7,559 nt of DNA from Spirochaetaceae bacterium (GCA_003141795.1 PLNO01000065.1:1-7559), one strand, 5' to 3'. Positions 1-7,162 are shown, numbered from the stretch's first letter. Notes: generated by a model from the sequence alone, not told the origin. A program made the numbers and translations.

Positions 1-1
1 G

Positions 2-1279
2 AACCCGCCAGACGACAGTTTCGTTTCCCGGTCCGGCGGCATCGTGAATGCAGCGGTGCCCTCGCTCGCCGTCATCCCGCTGCGTCAGCACGTCGGGCGC
101 GCCGCGCGGTGCGTCGTGAAGCCAGGCGATCCGGTGGAGGAGGGGATGCTGATCGGCGCCGCTGACGGCCCGGAATCGGCGAATGTCCACGCCTCCATTC
201 CCGGCAGGGTCGTGGAGATCCGTGAGATCATCCTCCCCGGCGAAGTGTCGAGCCAGGCGGTGGTCATCGAGCTGGGCGGCCAGTTCGGACGCTCGGGTCG
301 TCCGCGCACCACACGGACCTGGGAGGGCACCTCCCGTGCCGACCTGCTTTCAAGGATCAGGGATGCCGGTGTCGTCGGCCTGAGCGGGGGCGCGCTTCCG
401 ACTCATCTGAAGCTCGCCATGCAGCCGGGGAAGTCCGCGTCCCTGCTCGTCGCGAACGGCATGGGTTGCGAACCGTCTCTCAGCGCCGACTATGCGCTGC
501 TGCGTGAAAAGCCGCAGGAGATCGGGGAGGCCATCCGCATCTGCCGTGCCCTGCTCGATCCCGGACGCGCGGTTCTCGCCCTTGCCGACAACGCCGCGGA
601 TCTCGTGCCGGAGTACGAGCGGGTCTTCAAGGACCTCCACGTGCAGGCGGAGGTCGTTCTGCTTCCCTCCCGCTATCCACAAGGTCACGAGCAGCTCGTG
701 GTTTCCTCCCTGAGCGGAGCGAACGGGGAGTCGCTCGCCGACTCGGTCGTTCTCAACGTCGGGACGCTTCACGCGATTTTCGAGGCGGTCGTGAACGATC
801 GTCCCCTGATCGAGCGTGTGCTGACGGTTGCGGGGAATCCCGTCGCGGCTCCCCGCAACCTCAAGGTGCGCATCGGCACGCGGATCGGCGACCTGTTCGA
901 GGAATGCGGCGGGCTCACTGAAACCGTCGGCAAGGTCGTAGTCGGCGGACCCATGCGCGGCCTGGCGGTCGATTCGCTTGACACGCCTGTGACCAAGGGG
1001 ACGACCGGGGTGGTGGCGTTCACCGGACAGGAAGCGCGCCTCAGGACGGAATGGCCCTGCATCAACTGCGGCGATTGCGTCGAGGCCTGCCCGTGGGACC
1101 TCGTCCCCACCCGATTGTACAAGCTGATAAAGAAGGAAGATTTCGCCGCGGCGGAGCGCGAGGGATTGTCGCGGTGCACCGAATGCGGGTGCTGCGCCTT
1201 CGCCTGTCCGTCGCACATCCCGCTCGTTCACGTCCTGCGCGGCGGCAAGCGGATGCAGAACAGGGGCGGCAATGTCTGA
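2..1279 (+). CDS. rnfC: RnfC, electron transport complex subunit C (5' end cut by window)
   Basis: Membrane-associated NADH-side subunit of the Rnf complex, which couples ferredoxin/NAD electron transfer to ion pumping (family knowledge). Numbering from the GTG at 44: an N-terminal barrel-sandwich-like RnfC domain (IPLRQHVG at 11-18, VHASIPG at 48-54), then the Nqo1-like flavin/NADH region (GLSGGALPTHLKL at 112-124, CEP at 142-144), then two ferredoxin-like [4Fe-4S] motifs, CxxCxxCxxxCP, with Cys 339/342/345/349 and 378/381/384/388. The frame stays open to the window edge, and SGGI, matching the family's N-terminal GGIH motif, is encoded just before 44. The true start is therefore probably upstream and GTG 44 unlikely; perhaps 10-20 residues are missing. 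Odd: the usual NGAECEP reads NGMGCEP, replacing a conserved Glu with Gly141. The stop overlaps rnfD by 8 nt. Confidence 0.93.
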   Translation, partial: NPPDDSFVSRSGGIVNAAVPSLAVIPLRQHVGRAARCVVKPGDPVEEGMLIGAADGPESANVHASIPGRVVEIREIILPGEVSSQAVVIELGGQFGRSGRPRTTRTWEGTSRADLLSRIRDAGVVGLSGGALPTHLKLAMQPGKSASLLVANGMGCEPSLSADYALLREKPQEIGEAIRICRALLDPGRAVLALADNAADLVPEYERVFKDLHVQAEVVLLPSRYPQGHEQLVVSSLSGANGESLADSVVLNVGTLHAIFEAVVNDRPLIERVLTVAGNPVAAPRNLKVRIGTRIGDLFEECGGLTETVGKVVVGGPMRGLAVDSLDTPVTKGTTGVVAFTGQEARLRTEWPCINCGDCVEACPWDLVPTRLYKLIKKEDFAAAEREGLSRCTECGCCAFACPSHIPLVHVLRGGKRMQNRGGNV

Positions 1280-2369
1280 CACGCACCAGGAGGGACGGGG
1301 AATCGTCCTTTCCCCTGCGCCGCATCTCGGGCAGCGCACCTCCACAGCGCGCATGGCCTGGCTCGTCGTCGTGAGCCTCATCCCCGCAACGGCATGGGGC
1401 ATTGTCCTCTTCGGTCTGCCCGCCGTCATCGTACTCTGTGCATCGATCGGCGCGGCGCTCGCCTCCGAGGCGCTCACCTCGCTCTTATTCCGGCGCTTCA
1501 CGCTCCATGACGGGAGCGCATTCCTCACCGGTCTCCTCATCGGCCTGCTCATGCCGCCAGGGGTTCCCGTGTACGTACCGGCAATCGCATCGGTTTTCGC
1601 GGTCTGCGTGATCAAGCAGAGCTTCGGCGGGCTGGGTCGCAACTGGATGAACCCCGCGATGGGCGGCGTCGTTTTCGCGCTCCTCTCCTGGGGAAGCTCG
1701 ATGACCCGATGGCTGCCGGCCCGCGGCGCCGATGCCGCCGTTCCGCCGCTCGTGGCATGGAAGGCGGCGCTCGCAACGCACGCGGCATCGGGGACGCCGC
1801 TGTCGGTCCTTTCGGCATCCGGCTACCGCTTCAGCGGTCTGGATGGGAGCGTCGTTTCATGGGTCAACGCGCACGTGCTGGGCCCCATCGGCGCACCGCT
1901 TGCCCCTGGGTCCTTCGACCTGCTCATCGGGCACGTGCCGGGTTCCATCGGCGAGCTTTCGGCCCCCCTGCTTCTCCTCGGCGCCGTGCTCCTGCTCCGG
2001 CGGCACGCCGGACGGTGGCAGGTGCCGGTCGTGTACCTCGCGACGTTCACGGTGCTCTCCTTCGTCTTCGGTGGCCTCCCCGGAGGGCAGGGGTGGTTCA
2101 CCGGCGGGCCGGGTTTCAATCTCCTCTCCGGCAGCCTTCTCCTCGGCGCTTTCTTCGTCGCGATCGACCCGGTTACCTCTCCTTTGACGAAGACGGGGCG
2201 GCTGATATACGCCACGGCGTTGGGGGTGCTCACGTTTTTGACACGGTTCTTCGGCTCTCTCGGTGACGGCGTGGCTGTGGCGATCCTCCTGGGAAACTGC
2301 ACCGTTCCGCTCCTGGACCGGCTCGCTCATCGCCACGCTCCCCGGGCAGCGGAGGAGAAAACCCCATGA
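1272..2369 (+). CDS. rnfD: RnfD, membrane subunit of the Rnf complex
   Basis: Polytopic inner-membrane subunit related to NqrB. In the family it carries a covalently bound FMN, attached to Thr by the flavin transferase ApbE. The 365-aa product shows the family landmarks: SPAPHLGQRTS near residues 14-24, KQSFGGLGRNWMNPAMGG at 115-132, GELSAPLLLLG, GPGFNLLSGSLLLGAFF, the signature IDPVTSPLTKTGRLI, and the C-terminal GVAVAILLGNCTVPLLDR, with about nine to ten hydrophobic segments. The flavin-acceptor region reads A172-S-G-T175-P-L where the E. coli homologue has S-Q-A-T-P-L. The acceptor Thr is kept but the preceding Ala is Gly and the Ser is Ala, so flavinylation is uncertain. It starts with ATG inside the 3' end of rnfC behind an AGGGG stretch. 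It runs straight into rnfE with no rnfG between. Confidence 0.95.
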   Translation: MSDTHQEGRGIVLSPAPHLGQRTSTARMAWLVVVSLIPATAWGIVLFGLPAVIVLCASIGAALASEALTSLLFRRFTLHDGSAFLTGLLIGLLMPPGVPVYVPAIASVFAVCVIKQSFGGLGRNWMNPAMGGVVFALLSWGSSMTRWLPARGADAAVPPLVAWKAALATHAASGTPLSVLSASGYRFSGLDGSVVSWVNAHVLGPIGAPLAPGSFDLLIGHVPGSIGELSAPLLLLGAVLLLRRHAGRWQVPVVYLATFTVLSFVFGGLPGGQGWFTGGPGFNLLSGSLLLGAFFVAIDPVTSPLTKTGRLIYATALGVLTFLTRFFGSLGDGVAVAILLGNCTVPLLDRLAHRHAPRAAEEKTP

Positions 2370-3046
2370 CCGATCGAAACGGGCTCGCCACGTATCTGCA
2401 GGAGGAACAGGGCTTTGCCGCGGTACTGCTCGGGCTCTGTCCGGCCGCGGCTGTTTCCGTGCGGCTCATCGATGCTCTATGGATGTCGGCGGGTGTCGTT
2501 GCCGTGCTTTTGATCGCGAGCCTCTGCATGGCGCTGATCGCGCGGCAGGGTGGCGCCGTGGCCGGGGGGCAGCCCTCCGCGGTATCCCCGAGGCGATGGT
2601 TCGGGGCGCTCGTGCTCTCCTCGTTCCTCACCGCATCGTTCGAAGCCGTCCTCCTCCTCGTGGACCCCCAGTCCAGCTCGAACCTCGGCGTCTATATCCC
2701 GCTCATCGCCGTGAACTGCCTCGTGCTGGCCCGACTGGAGGCCGTCTCGAACGCGGCCACCGTTGCTCAGACCCTGTCACGGTCCGTGCGCAGCGGCCTC
2801 GGGTTCGCAGGGTGCCTGCTTCTGGTCACGCTGGTCCGCGAAGTCCTCGGGGCGGGCACGATCACCCTCTTCCCGGTCGGAGGGTTCAGCGGGACGATCC
2901 CCATTCCCGGTCTGGCCGCCGACCCGGTGCGCGCGCTCGGTCTCGCCGGCGGAGGGCTTCTCTGCCTGGGCTACCTCGCTGCCGCGGCACGCATGATCCG
3001 AAGGGGCAGGGAAGCGGCGCCCGTCGACAAGGAAGGCACGGTATGA
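2366..3046 (+). CDS. rnfE: RnfE, membrane subunit of the Rnf complex
   Basis: Six-helix inner-membrane subunit of the RnfA/RnfE (NqrE/NqrD) family. In the homologous complexes the pair forms a pseudo-symmetric core holding an iron-sulfur cluster within the membrane. Both conserved cysteine motifs are intact: LLGLCP with Cys25 and IPLIAVNC with Cys118. The RnfE-specific REVLGAGTITLF stretch (E. coli form LREIIGNGTLF) distinguishes it from RnfA. At 226 aa it is near the usual length, with a basic tail (RMIRRGREAAP). The ATG overlaps the rnfD stop in an ATGA arrangement and is preceded by a strong GGAGGAG ribosome binding site at 2351-2357, so the two are probably translationally coupled. rnfG normally precedes this gene in CDGE-type operons and is missing here. 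Confidence 0.93.
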   Translation: MTDRNGLATYLQEEQGFAAVLLGLCPAAAVSVRLIDALWMSAGVVAVLLIASLCMALIARQGGAVAGGQPSAVSPRRWFGALVLSSFLTASFEAVLLLVDPQSSSNLGVYIPLIAVNCLVLARLEAVSNAATVAQTLSRSVRSGLGFAGCLLLVTLVREVLGAGTITLFPVGGFSGTIPIPGLAADPVRALGLAGGGLLCLGYLAAAARMIRRGREAAPVDKEGTV

Positions 3047-3636
3047 GCTGGGTGGGGATCATCGTCACCTTCGCGCTGGTGGACAATGTGCTCCTCTCGC
3101 GCCTCCTCGGCGTGGACACGGCGCTCTGCGTGCCCGGGAGCATGAGGTCAGCCATCGGCATCGGGACGAGCACGGCGATCCTCATGGCGGTATCGGCGTT
3201 CGTCGGTTGGGTGGTGAGCTCTCTCCTCCTCGTTCCGCTCGGCCTGGAGATCCTGCGCACGCCGGCGTTCGTCCTCGCCGTTGCCGCAATCGCGCTTCTC
3301 ATGGAGTCCGCCGCCCGCCGCCTCGCGCCCGGCATGGTACGCTCCTGGGGCGTGTCGCTTCCCGAGGTCGCCGTGAACTGCGCTTCCGTCGGCGTCGTGC
3401 TCATCGTCACCCGCTCGGGGTATGGGGCGCTGGAAAGCATCGTCGGCGGGCTGTCCGCCGGAGCAGGGTACCTCATGGTGACCGCGGTCATGACCGCCAT
3501 ACGGGAGAAGCTCGACGTCGAGAGCGTGCCCCGTGCGTTCCGCGGGCTGCCCCTCCACCTCATCTCCGCGGGGCTCCTGGCCTACGCATTCCTGGCGTTC
3601 GACCGCGCATTTCTCAGCCGGGTGCTGGGCGGGTAG
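3043..3636 (+). CDS. rnfA: RnfA, membrane subunit of the Rnf complex
   Basis: Partner of RnfE in the membrane core, 197 aa with six hydrophobic segments, matching the family length. It aligns without gaps to E. coli RsxA at the N-terminus (VDNVLLSRLLG for VNNFVLVKFLG), at LPEVAVNC (LPLITTNC) and at AIREKLDVESVPRAFRG (AIRERLAVADVPAPFRG). ATG 3043 was chosen over longer upstream readings because it forms an ATGA overlap with the rnfE stop, follows AAGGAAGG at 3029-3036, and begins exactly where homology begins. Odd: the first conserved cysteine (GLCPFMG in E. coli) is Asp25 here (GVDTALC), with a cysteine four residues later at 29. The second, Cys113, is kept. No rnfB follows. Confidence 0.93.
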   Translation: MSWVGIIVTFALVDNVLLSRLLGVDTALCVPGSMRSAIGIGTSTAILMAVSAFVGWVVSSLLLVPLGLEILRTPAFVLAVAAIALLMESAARRLAPGMVRSWGVSLPEVAVNCASVGVVLIVTRSGYGALESIVGGLSAGAGYLMVTAVMTAIREKLDVESVPRAFRGLPLHLISAGLLAYAFLAFDRAFLSRVLGG

Positions 3637-3648
3637 GGCCAGCAGACA

Positions 3649-5652
3649 ATGCCTGCAACGAGGGTCATTCTCGGCACGCACAACCATCTCCCCCTGGGAC
3701 GTACCGATGCCGCCGCTGAGCAGATCTACCAGCAGACGTTCAAGCCGCTGCTCGCCGTGCTGTACCGCTACCCCGGTTTCCCCGTCACCCTGCACTACAG
3801 CGGGCTTCTCATCGAGTGGCTGGAGGAGTTCCATCCTGAGTTCCTCACGCTCCTCGCGGAGATGGTGGGACGCGGCCAGGTCGAGGTGCTGGGCGGCGGC
3901 TATTATGATCCGATCCTCGCCCTCATTCCGACCAACGACAAGCTGGGCCAGCTCGAGAAAATGACCACGCGCCTGCGCGTCAAGTTCGAGACGCGCCCCC
4001 GCGGGTGCTGGATCGCTGAAAAGGTGTGGGAGCCGTCACTCGCCTCGGTGCTGCGTGCAAGCGGCATCGAGTACACGTTCGTCGACGACGCGCAATTCGC
4101 TTTCGCGGGCGTGCGGGGAGCCGGGCTCCTGCAGCCCACGATCACCGAGGACCAGGGAAAGATCATATCCCTGTTCCCCCTCTGCTCATCCTTGAGCCGC
4201 CTCGTGTCGGCCGGCGCGCCGTCGGAGGCCATCGCCTATCTCCGTTCCTTGTCGGGCGGAAGCCCGGTCGCCGTCATCCTGGAGGACGGGGAATCAACGA
4301 CGCAGAGCCTGCTCAGGGACGGCTGGCTGGAGGGCTTCATCGAGCTCGCCTCGAAAAATGCCGACTGGCTGGAGCCCACCACGCCGGGGCAGTCGCTCAA
4401 GGACTATCCGCCCCAGAACCGCCTGTTCATCCCCTCCAGCTCCTCTGCGGAGATCATGAGCTGGTCCCTGTCCCCTTCCCGGCGGGGGTTGTACGACGAG
4501 CTGCGCGGGCTGTCGGAGCAGCTCGGCGGGGACGGACAGTTCGTGATGGGCGGGCAGTTCCGCAACTTCCTCAACCGCTATCCCGAGGCGTGGCTCATGT
4601 ACGCAAAAATGATGAACACGCACGTCCTGGTGAACCAGGTCCGCGGGGACAAGTACAAGAAGAAGGCCGCGCAGAACGAGCTGTGGAAAGGGCAGTGCGG
4701 CTTCGCCTACTGGCACGGCAGATCCGGGGGCATCTACGACAATCAGCTGCGCAAGGCGGTCTACCATTCGCTGATCGAGGCGGAAAAGATCACCCGCGCA
4801 ACGGAGATTTTCGCTCCCTCGATCATCAGCGTCGACTATGACATGGACGCGATCATCGAGTACCTCTACCAGGGCTCGGACCTCAACGCGTACATCCACT
4901 CGCGCGGCGGTTCCCTTTTCGAGCTCGATTTCCTGCCCGCCTCCTGGAACTATCTCGACACGATGGTGGACCGCGAGCTGACGGAGAAGGCTGCCGGGGG
5001 AGGCCCGGATGTCTACCAGCGCAAGGCCTTCATCGACCACTTCTACACCGACCAGGGAACGGTCGGGGACTTCGGCGCCGGCAGCCTTCCCGATACCGGG
5101 GATTTCGTCGACGGTGCCTACGAGCCGCTGGAGATCAACAGGACGCTGCCTGAGCTGCTCATGCGGCGGGATGGAACGGTGTGCGGGAAGGAAGGACCGC
5201 AGCAGGTCCGCGTGGAGAAGCGCTTCGTCTTCAGACCCCGTTCCATCGACGTGTATTACCGTCTCACGAATCTCGGCACGGTACGGCTCACGACGCGTTT
5301 CGCCGTGGAGATCAACCTCTCACTTGCCATGCGATCCGCGGACTGCGGACGCTTGTTCCTCCTGGATGAGGACAGGAAGAAGGAAATCGGGTCGGACATG
5401 GCCGAGATCGAAGGGGTGCAGGGGCTGCTCGTTCACGACGTGCGCAACGAGGTCTCCATCACGCTGTCCTCGGCACGCTCGTTCCGCTATTGGAACGTGC
5501 CCATTGAGACCCCCGCAGCGAGCGCCGGGGACCCGTTCGTGTTCCAATCTCATTGCTTCCTCCCGCTGTGGGATCTCTCCCTGGAGCCCGGGGACGTATG
5601 GGAGAACCACATGAGCATGGGGTTCGAAAAGACGCAGAGCTCGCAGGCCTGA
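3649..5652 (+). CDS. GH57 family 4-alpha-glucanotransferase / alpha-amylase-like enzyme
   Basis: Probable cytoplasmic glycoside hydrolase family 57 enzyme acting on alpha-1,4-glucans (malto-oligosaccharide or glycogen remodelling); no signal peptide is visible. The 667 aa compare with about 659 for Thermococcus litoralis 4-alpha-glucanotransferase. Family regions: HNHLPLG at 11-17, GQVEVLGGGYYDP at 76-88, CWIAEKVWEP at 120-129 with likely nucleophile Glu124, LEDGE at 211-215 with likely acid/base Asp213, and AYWHGRSGGIYDNQLR at 353-368. A C-terminal beta-sandwich (DUF1926-like) follows, from about residue 400. Catalytic positions match T. litoralis Glu123/Asp214. Odd: after DGE the usual KFGVWPGT stretch is replaced by a shorter segment before GWL, so substrate specificity may differ. 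It starts 12 nt after rnfA with only a weak ribosome site (AGGG), suggesting the same transcript. Hydrolase versus transferase activity cannot be told from sequence. Confidence 0.88.
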   Translation: MPATRVILGTHNHLPLGRTDAAAEQIYQQTFKPLLAVLYRYPGFPVTLHYSGLLIEWLEEFHPEFLTLLAEMVGRGQVEVLGGGYYDPILALIPTNDKLGQLEKMTTRLRVKFETRPRGCWIAEKVWEPSLASVLRASGIEYTFVDDAQFAFAGVRGAGLLQPTITEDQGKIISLFPLCSSLSRLVSAGAPSEAIAYLRSLSGGSPVAVILEDGESTTQSLLRDGWLEGFIELASKNADWLEPTTPGQSLKDYPPQNRLFIPSSSSAEIMSWSLSPSRRGLYDELRGLSEQLGGDGQFVMGGQFRNFLNRYPEAWLMYAKMMNTHVLVNQVRGDKYKKKAAQNELWKGQCGFAYWHGRSGGIYDNQLRKAVYHSLIEAEKITRATEIFAPSIISVDYDMDAIIEYLYQGSDLNAYIHSRGGSLFELDFLPASWNYLDTMVDRELTEKAAGGGPDVYQRKAFIDHFYTDQGTVGDFGAGSLPDTGDFVDGAYEPLEINRTLPELLMRRDGTVCGKEGPQQVRVEKRFVFRPRSIDVYYRLTNLGTVRLTTRFAVEINLSLAMRSADCGRLFLLDEDRKKEIGSDMAEIEGVQGLLVHDVRNEVSITLSSARSFRYWNVPIETPAASAGDPFVFQSHCFLPLWDLSLEPGDVWENHMSMGFEKTQSSQA

Positions 5653-5655
5653 GCA

Positions 5656-5743
5656 GCAGTTCTCACTATGGACCTTCCGGGGTTTTCAATGTCCCCTTCT
5701 GTTACGAATTCGCCCGTTTTCCAGGGGACATATTGAGAACTGC
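5656..5743. repeat. 88-bp nested inverted-repeat element (REP/MITE-like)
   Basis: The outer arms 5656-5670 and 5729-5743 are inverted repeats pairing at 14 of 15 positions (mismatch 5666/5733). A second, perfect 9-bp inverted repeat, ATGTCCCCT at 5689-5697 and AGGGGACAT at 5723-5731, shares its right arm with the outer one, so two alternative foldings are possible. A palindromic CGAATTCG lies at 5705-5712 in the loop. It begins 3 nt after the GH57 stop, between convergent genes. The TGTCCCC/GGGGACA signature and size suggest a non-autonomous palindromic element of the kind mobilised by REP-associated transposases; that identity is inference, the repeats are directly visible. Confidence 0.65.
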
Positions 5744-5783
5744 CTCACAAAGGTGCCAAACTTAAAACTGCCGGGCCTGACGC

Positions 5784-7079
5784 CTACCGATCAGCCGTTT
5801 CCAGCTTCACGAAGCACGCATCGATCCACGGCTCGCTCTCCTGATAGAAGTACTCGCTTGAAACGAGGAACTCCAGGAGTGCGTCGCGCGGCTTTCCTTC
5901 TATCGAGTAGACCTGTCCAAGGTAGAAGCGGGCGCGCGCCTCGAGGTCGCGGCTCCGGGGCAGGCTGAGGAAATCCTGAAGCGCCTTGTGCGCCGCGATG
6001 ACCTCACCGCCGAGAAAGGGACCGCGGACGATCTCCTGCAGTCGGGAGAGCTCGCCGTCGGGAGTGGGGGTCGTGTCGGATCGCAGCACCTGCACGGGTC
6101 GCACGGCAGCTCCCGGTTCCGGCAGGCCGCTCCGCAGGAGCGCGACGGCTTTTTCCGTGGCAGGGCCGACTTTTCTCAGCGCAGGGACCGCGGGGAGGTC
6201 GGCGTCGGTGATGAGCATCCCGCTCTGCACTCCCGCCGTGATCGCGAGGGACGGGAGCGGAAAACCGCGCCGTCCGACGGGAGCGGCGGCCAGGGATGAC
6301 CTGCCGGCCCCCGGCGTCACCTGCACGGCTTGTGCCGTCGCATTGACCCCTTTTTCGACCGCTATCGTGCCCAGCTTGTACATGCCGGCATCCATCACGG
6401 CAAACCAGTAGTCCACGCCTCCGAGGGCAGGCACCACGTAGCGCGTCGTGCCCGGATCGAGTGCAACCGTGGATGTCGCGCTGAACAGGTCCTCCGGCTT
6501 CACGAGCGGGGAGGAGCCCCAGAAGAGCAGCAGGTCACGGTCGGGGTTCGACGTGCGGAATGTCACGACGATCGCGTCGCCTGAGGTAGAGAGGGCCGCG
6601 GAAAGACCGCTGACCGCCGCGGCAAGCTTCTCTTCCGGCGCTGCGGTCAGCGGTGCCACTGCCGCGCTCGTCTTATTGCGGAAGGGGATGATCAAAGGGT
6701 ACAGCGTCCCGGCGGAGTCCCGCAGAAGCACCGCATAGAAGAACCCGCTCCTGTTCGGCGGCGTATCGATGAAATACTGGACGCCGGTATCCACCGTCCC
6801 GACAAGGGCGGCTCTGGCAAGGGTCTGGGGGGTGATCTCCTCCGAGGAGCGATAGACCAGGTACTGCCCCGTGACATCGGGAGCGTCCATCCACGTCAGC
6901 TTCACCTGGTAGTCGACGGGCTCCACCTTCAAACGGGAGACGAACGGTGCGGAGTTCGCGCGCGATGCCTGGCCTGAGCCCGTGTCCTGGGCGATGCAGG
7001 GTACTGTAAGGAACAGCGCAAGCGCTGAGAGAACGCACGCGCGGCCGATTCGCCGGGAAGAGCTGGTGACGCCAAGCAT
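5784..7079 (-). CDS. Exported protein with two FN3-like domains and a TPR-like C-terminus
   Basis: Function not recognised. The 431-aa product begins with a basic stretch (SRRIGR) and a hydrophobic core (residues 14-27), a typical Sec signal peptide with a plausible cleavage after CIA (28-30). The mature part shows an FN3-like beta domain at about 45-140 (VDYQVKLTW, YLVYRSSEE, GFFYAVLLRDSAG). A second, similar domain lies at about 155-255 (AIVVTFRT, DLLLFWGSS, DYWFAVMDAG). A low-complexity linker follows, then a helical TPR-like tail at about 340-431 with FYLGQVYSIEGKPRDALLEF. This suggests a periplasmic or surface scaffold binding other proteins, an inference from architecture only. The start is supported by AGAAGGAG at 7086-7093 seven nt upstream. 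It converges on the GH57 gene and diverges from the Cas2-like gene, so it is probably its own transcription unit. Confidence 0.85.
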   Translation of the reverse strand: MLGVTSSSRRIGRACVLSALALFLTVPCIAQDTGSGQASRANSAPFVSRLKVEPVDYQVKLTWMDAPDVTGQYLVYRSSEEITPQTLARAALVGTVDTGVQYFIDTPPNRSGFFYAVLLRDSAGTLYPLIIPFRNKTSAAVAPLTAAPEEKLAAAVSGLSAALSTSGDAIVVTFRTSNPDRDLLLFWGSSPLVKPEDLFSATSTVALDPGTTRYVVPALGGVDYWFAVMDAGMYKLGTIAVEKGVNATAQAVQVTPGAGRSSLAAAPVGRRGFPLPSLAITAGVQSGMLITDADLPAVPALRKVGPATEKAVALLRSGLPEPGAAVRPVQVLRSDTTPTPDGELSRLQEIVRGPFLGGEVIAAHKALQDFLSLPRSRDLEARARFYLGQVYSIEGKPRDALLEFLVSSEYFYQESEPWIDACFVKLETADR

Positions 7080-7085
7080 GCAAAA

Positions 7086-7093
7086 CTCCTTCT
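7086..7093 (-). promoter_or_regulatory. Strong ribosome binding site of the FN3-like protein gene
   Basis: On the minus strand the sequence AGAAGGAG ends 6 nt before the ATG after TTTTGC, near-ideal complementarity and spacing. It fixes the start codon at 7079. Confidence 0.75.
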
Positions 7094-7162
7094 ATCACCA
7101 TTGTTGTCGGCTTTTGGGGGCATTGTCCAGAGTCGACTGCGGGATTTCTCCCGTGCCTCGGC

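Noticed and set aside
350..1642. 430-codon open frame on the minus strand opposite rnfC and rnfD
   Set aside because: It spans the boundary of two well-supported genes on the other strand, has a low-complexity Arg/Ala/Pro-rich product and no recognisable domain; it is a by-product of high-GC codon use.
2263..3042. Long in-frame extension upstream of rnfA
   Set aside because: The translation is Arg/Gly/Pro-rich without family similarity and overlaps rnfE entirely. RnfA homology, the ribosome site and the ATGA overlap all place the start at 3043.
4294..5040. 248-codon minus-strand frame opposite the GH57 gene
   Set aside because: It lies inside the GH57 gene, whose motifs are clear; no independent ribosome site or domain is seen.
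5656..5743. Rho-independent terminator for the GH57 gene
   Set aside because: The stems enclose long loops and no T-run follows either arm; a repeat element fits better, although it may still affect 3' ends.
7016..7079. Lipoprotein signal in the FN3-like protein (Cys28)
   Set aside because: The residues before Cys28 are L-T-V-P; Pro directly before the cysteine is atypical of a lipobox, so an ordinary signal peptidase I site after CIA is preferred.
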